Shown here: piece by piece, positions 12,145 through 13,615 of the stretch
Layout of the letters: every line of letters begins with the position of its first letter
Numbering within the stretch: position 1 is the stretch's first letter
Source: DASXMR01 sp036495525
GTDB taxonomy: Bacteria; Actinomycetota; Actinomycetes; Streptosporangiales; Streptosporangiaceae
NCBI GenBank assembly: GCA_036495525.1
Contig: DASXMR010000061.1
Coordinates: 1-13,615 of the forward strand
DNA: 13,615 bases
Direction of reading: 5' to 3'
Notes under the pieces: generated by a model
What the model saw: only the letters and a program-made list of their open reading frames with translations
Database searches by the model: none
Told to the model about the DNA's origin: nothing
Position numbers and translations under genes: made by a program

Positions 12145-13497
12145 TCACGTGAGCATCCCCCGGCCCAGGTAGTCGGCGCTGTCGCGGACACCGGGCAGCG
12201 CGAAGAAGTAGCCGCCGCCGAACGGGCTGATGTAGTCGACCAGCGGCTCGCCGATCAGCCTGGTCTGCACGGCCTCGAACTGGCGCTTGATGTCCTGCTG
12301 GTAGCACGTGAAGATCAGGCCCTGGTTGAGGTCGCCGACGTCGTCGACGCCTAGGTCGTAATTGTGCGCCCGGCGCAGGATGCGGCTGTCCGCGCTCTGC
12401 GGCGTGCGCGGGTTAGCCAGCCTGATATGCGCGGTCAGCGGGATCACCGCGCCGGTCGGGTCGAGCGCGTAGTCGGGGGTGTCATGCTCGCTGTCGCCGT
12501 CCAGCGGCGCGCCTGTGTCGCGGCGCCGGCCGAACATGTTCTCCTGCTCGGTGATCGCGACCCGGTCCCAGAACTCGGCCAGCATCCGGATCAGCCGGAC
12601 CGCCAGGTAGCTGCCACCGACCGTCCAGGCTGGCTCGCCGCTGGTACCGGGTTGCACCCAGACCAGCTGGTTCATCTGCGTCGCGCTGGTCACGGCGGGA
12701 TTGGCGATGCCGTCCATGAACCCCATCAGGTTGCGCGGCGTCGTGCCGGCCGGCCGCGGCGGGCTCAGGAAGCCGTCCATCCGCCAGCGGACCTGCATCG
12801 CTCCGCGGGTGTGCTTGGCCAGGTCGCGTACCGCGTGGATGACGGTGTCCGCGTTCCCGGCGGTGAGCTGAACGCTCAGGTCCCCGTGGCACTGGGCCGG
12901 GTCAAGCCGGTCGTCGGGGAAGGTCACCATCGTGGTGAGCCTGGCCGGCCGCTGGCCGGCCAGGCCGAACCGGTCGTCGAACAGCGAGGCGCCGGCGCCC
13001 ACGGTGACGGTCAGCCCGTCCGGGATGACGGTGGGCCCGAGGATGCCGGAATCTGATGGCGGCTGGGTGATGCCGACCGGCGGCGGCGAGCCGCCGGCCG
13101 ACAGGAAGGCGGCCCGGTCGGTGATGGTGCGCATCAGGTCGGTCAGCTCCGCGCGGTTCTGCGCGGTCACGTCGAAGGAAATCATCGACGTCTGCGCGGC
13201 CGGCTCGCGCAGGATGCCTGCCTGATGCCCGCCGTAGAACGGCACGGCGGGCATCCGGCCGTCCTGCAGCGCGACATCATGCACGGTCACGGCCGGCGCC
13301 GGCCGCGGCGAGTGCAGCGCGTAGCCCGCCGCGCCGCCGGCGGCGACGCCTGCCACGCCGGCGCCGACCACGCCCCGCAGGAACGATCGGCGCCGTGGCT
13401 GAGCTGGCGGCGCTGACACCTGGTCGGCCGCCGCAGCGGGCGCTGGCGTGCCCTGCTCGGCTGGCACGCCGCCCGGCTCGCCCTGCTCGTCCGTCAC
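12145..13497 (-). CDS. efeB: Tat-exported DyP-type heme peroxidase (EfeB)
   Basis: This is a 450-residue DyP peroxidase. A Tat signal is clear: RRRSFLRG at 35-42 followed by a Gly/Ala-rich hydrophobic segment to about 61, after an unusually long 34-residue Pro/Ala n-region. The catalytic Asp262 lies in GFMDGIANP (the GxxDG motif). The proximal heme ligand is probably His357 in LTAHIRLANPR, and the distal Arg lies in SRILRRAHNYD (372-376). EfeB proteins are loaded with heme, exported folded, and are thought to oxidise ferrous iron or act on heme at the cell surface for the EfeUOB importer. The start is GTG, overlapping the TAG stop of the upstream gene by one base (TAGTG), so the two are translationally coupled. 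The upstream gene end looks like EfeO, which supports the EfeB assignment over a stand-alone dye peroxidase. Confidence 0.92.
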   Translation of the reverse strand: MTDEQGEPGGVPAEQGTPAPAAAADQVSAPPAQPRRRSFLRGVVGAGVAGVAAGGAAGYALHSPRPAPAVTVHDVALQDGRMPAVPFYGGHQAGILREPAAQTSMISFDVTAQNRAELTDLMRTITDRAAFLSAGGSPPPVGITQPPSDSGILGPTVIPDGLTVTVGAGASLFDDRFGLAGQRPARLTTMVTFPDDRLDPAQCHGDLSVQLTAGNADTVIHAVRDLAKHTRGAMQVRWRMDGFLSPPRPAGTTPRNLMGFMDGIANPAVTSATQMNQLVWVQPGTSGEPAWTVGGSYLAVRLIRMLAEFWDRVAITEQENMFGRRRDTGAPLDGDSEHDTPDYALDPTGAVIPLTAHIRLANPRTPQSADSRILRRAHNYDLGVDDVGDLNQGLIFTCYQQDIKRQFEAVQTRLIGEPLVDYISPFGGGYFFALPGVRDSADYLGRGMLT

Positions 13498-13615
13498 TAA
13501 GTGCCCCGCGGCTCGGTGATGACCGCGATCGGCGCGAGAGCCTCGAGGGCCTGGCCGGCCGCGGCGTCGATCTGCTGGCGCTTGACGGCGCTGAGGTCGG
13601 CGACAGCTACCCAGC
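13497..13615 (-). CDS. efeO: EfeO-like iron-binding lipoprotein/periplasmic protein, C-terminal end only
   Basis: Only the last 38 or so codons are in the window, reading WVAVADLSAVKRQQID, then AAAGQALEALAPIAV, then ITEPRGT and a TAG stop. The pattern (an open strand ending in a Leu-Ser/Thr turn, a helix with Arg-Gln-x-Ile-Asp, then an Ala-Leu-Ala-Pro-Ile/Leu helix end) resembles the end of the EfeO imelysin-like domain, where a similar YDxLTxxxxxxLAxxVxALAEPLS stretch closes the protein. Position directly upstream of, and overlapping, an efeB-type gene fits the efeU-efeO-efeB order. The gene runs out of the window, so length, signal peptide and metal ligands cannot be seen. Confidence 0.6.
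   Translation of the reverse strand, partial: WVAVADLSAVKRQQIDAAAGQALEALAPIAVITEPRGT

Noticed and set aside
1..13615. CRISPR array, tRNA, rRNA, insertion sequence or phage genes
   Set aside because: I found no regularly spaced repeats, no cloverleaf-like or rRNA-like segments, no transposase or integrase motifs, and no terminal inverted repeats with target duplications.

Overview
The window is about 70% GC by eye. Its codons strongly prefer G or C in the third position, and Ala/Pro/Gly-rich linkers are common. It carries an actinobacterial lytic transglycosylase, an EfeO-EfeB pair with a Tat signal, ROK and DUF6416-like proteins, and at least one start that looks leaderless. Together these point to a high-GC actinomycete, probably a filamentous one (Streptomyces or Streptosporangiales type). 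The genus cannot be fixed from the sequence alone. No rRNA, tRNA, insertion sequence, CRISPR array or phage gene is visible, so it reads as ordinary chromosome.

Left part (1-4127). Two minus-strand genes, a glutamyl-endopeptidase-like S9 serine peptidase and a Pth2-type peptidyl-tRNA hydrolase, lie 39 bp apart and are probably co-transcribed. A compact plus-strand amidohydrolase diverges from them. It appears to use a leaderless promoter and ends in a strong hairpin.

Middle part (4080-5919). A plus-strand gene with a DUF6416-like domain and a long Pro/Ala tail converges on a secreted lytic-transglycosylase-like gene. The two stop codons share one CTAG, and a 15-bp hairpin that could stop transcription both ways lies inside the coding sequence. 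Upstream of the lytic enzyme is an AT-richer regulatory region. It holds a Crp-like site (GTGA-N6-TCAC) placed about 40 bp before the predicted transcription start, then a leader of about 260 nt containing a 19-bp palindrome.

Central divergent locus (5920-10012). An FmdA-type formamidase/acetamidase on the minus strand faces a plus-strand set: a 15-codon leader ORF, a ROK-type repressor that has lost the usual zinc and sugar motifs, and a D-threonine aldolase/D-serine dehydratase-like PLP enzyme with an unusual low-complexity N-terminal extension of about 145 residues. The shared intergenic region has two sizeable inverted repeats. This looks like a small regulated catabolic unit for amide and D-amino-acid metabolism. 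The substrate is unknown, and this locus is the best candidate here for something not yet described.

Right part (10013-13615, minus strand). A secreted or membrane-anchored phosphoesterase of the phospholipase C family ends at a tandem-hairpin terminator. Upstream of it is a Tat-exported DyP peroxidase (EfeB), whose start overlaps the stop of a partial gene that looks like EfeO. These two would be part of an Efe-type iron uptake operon.
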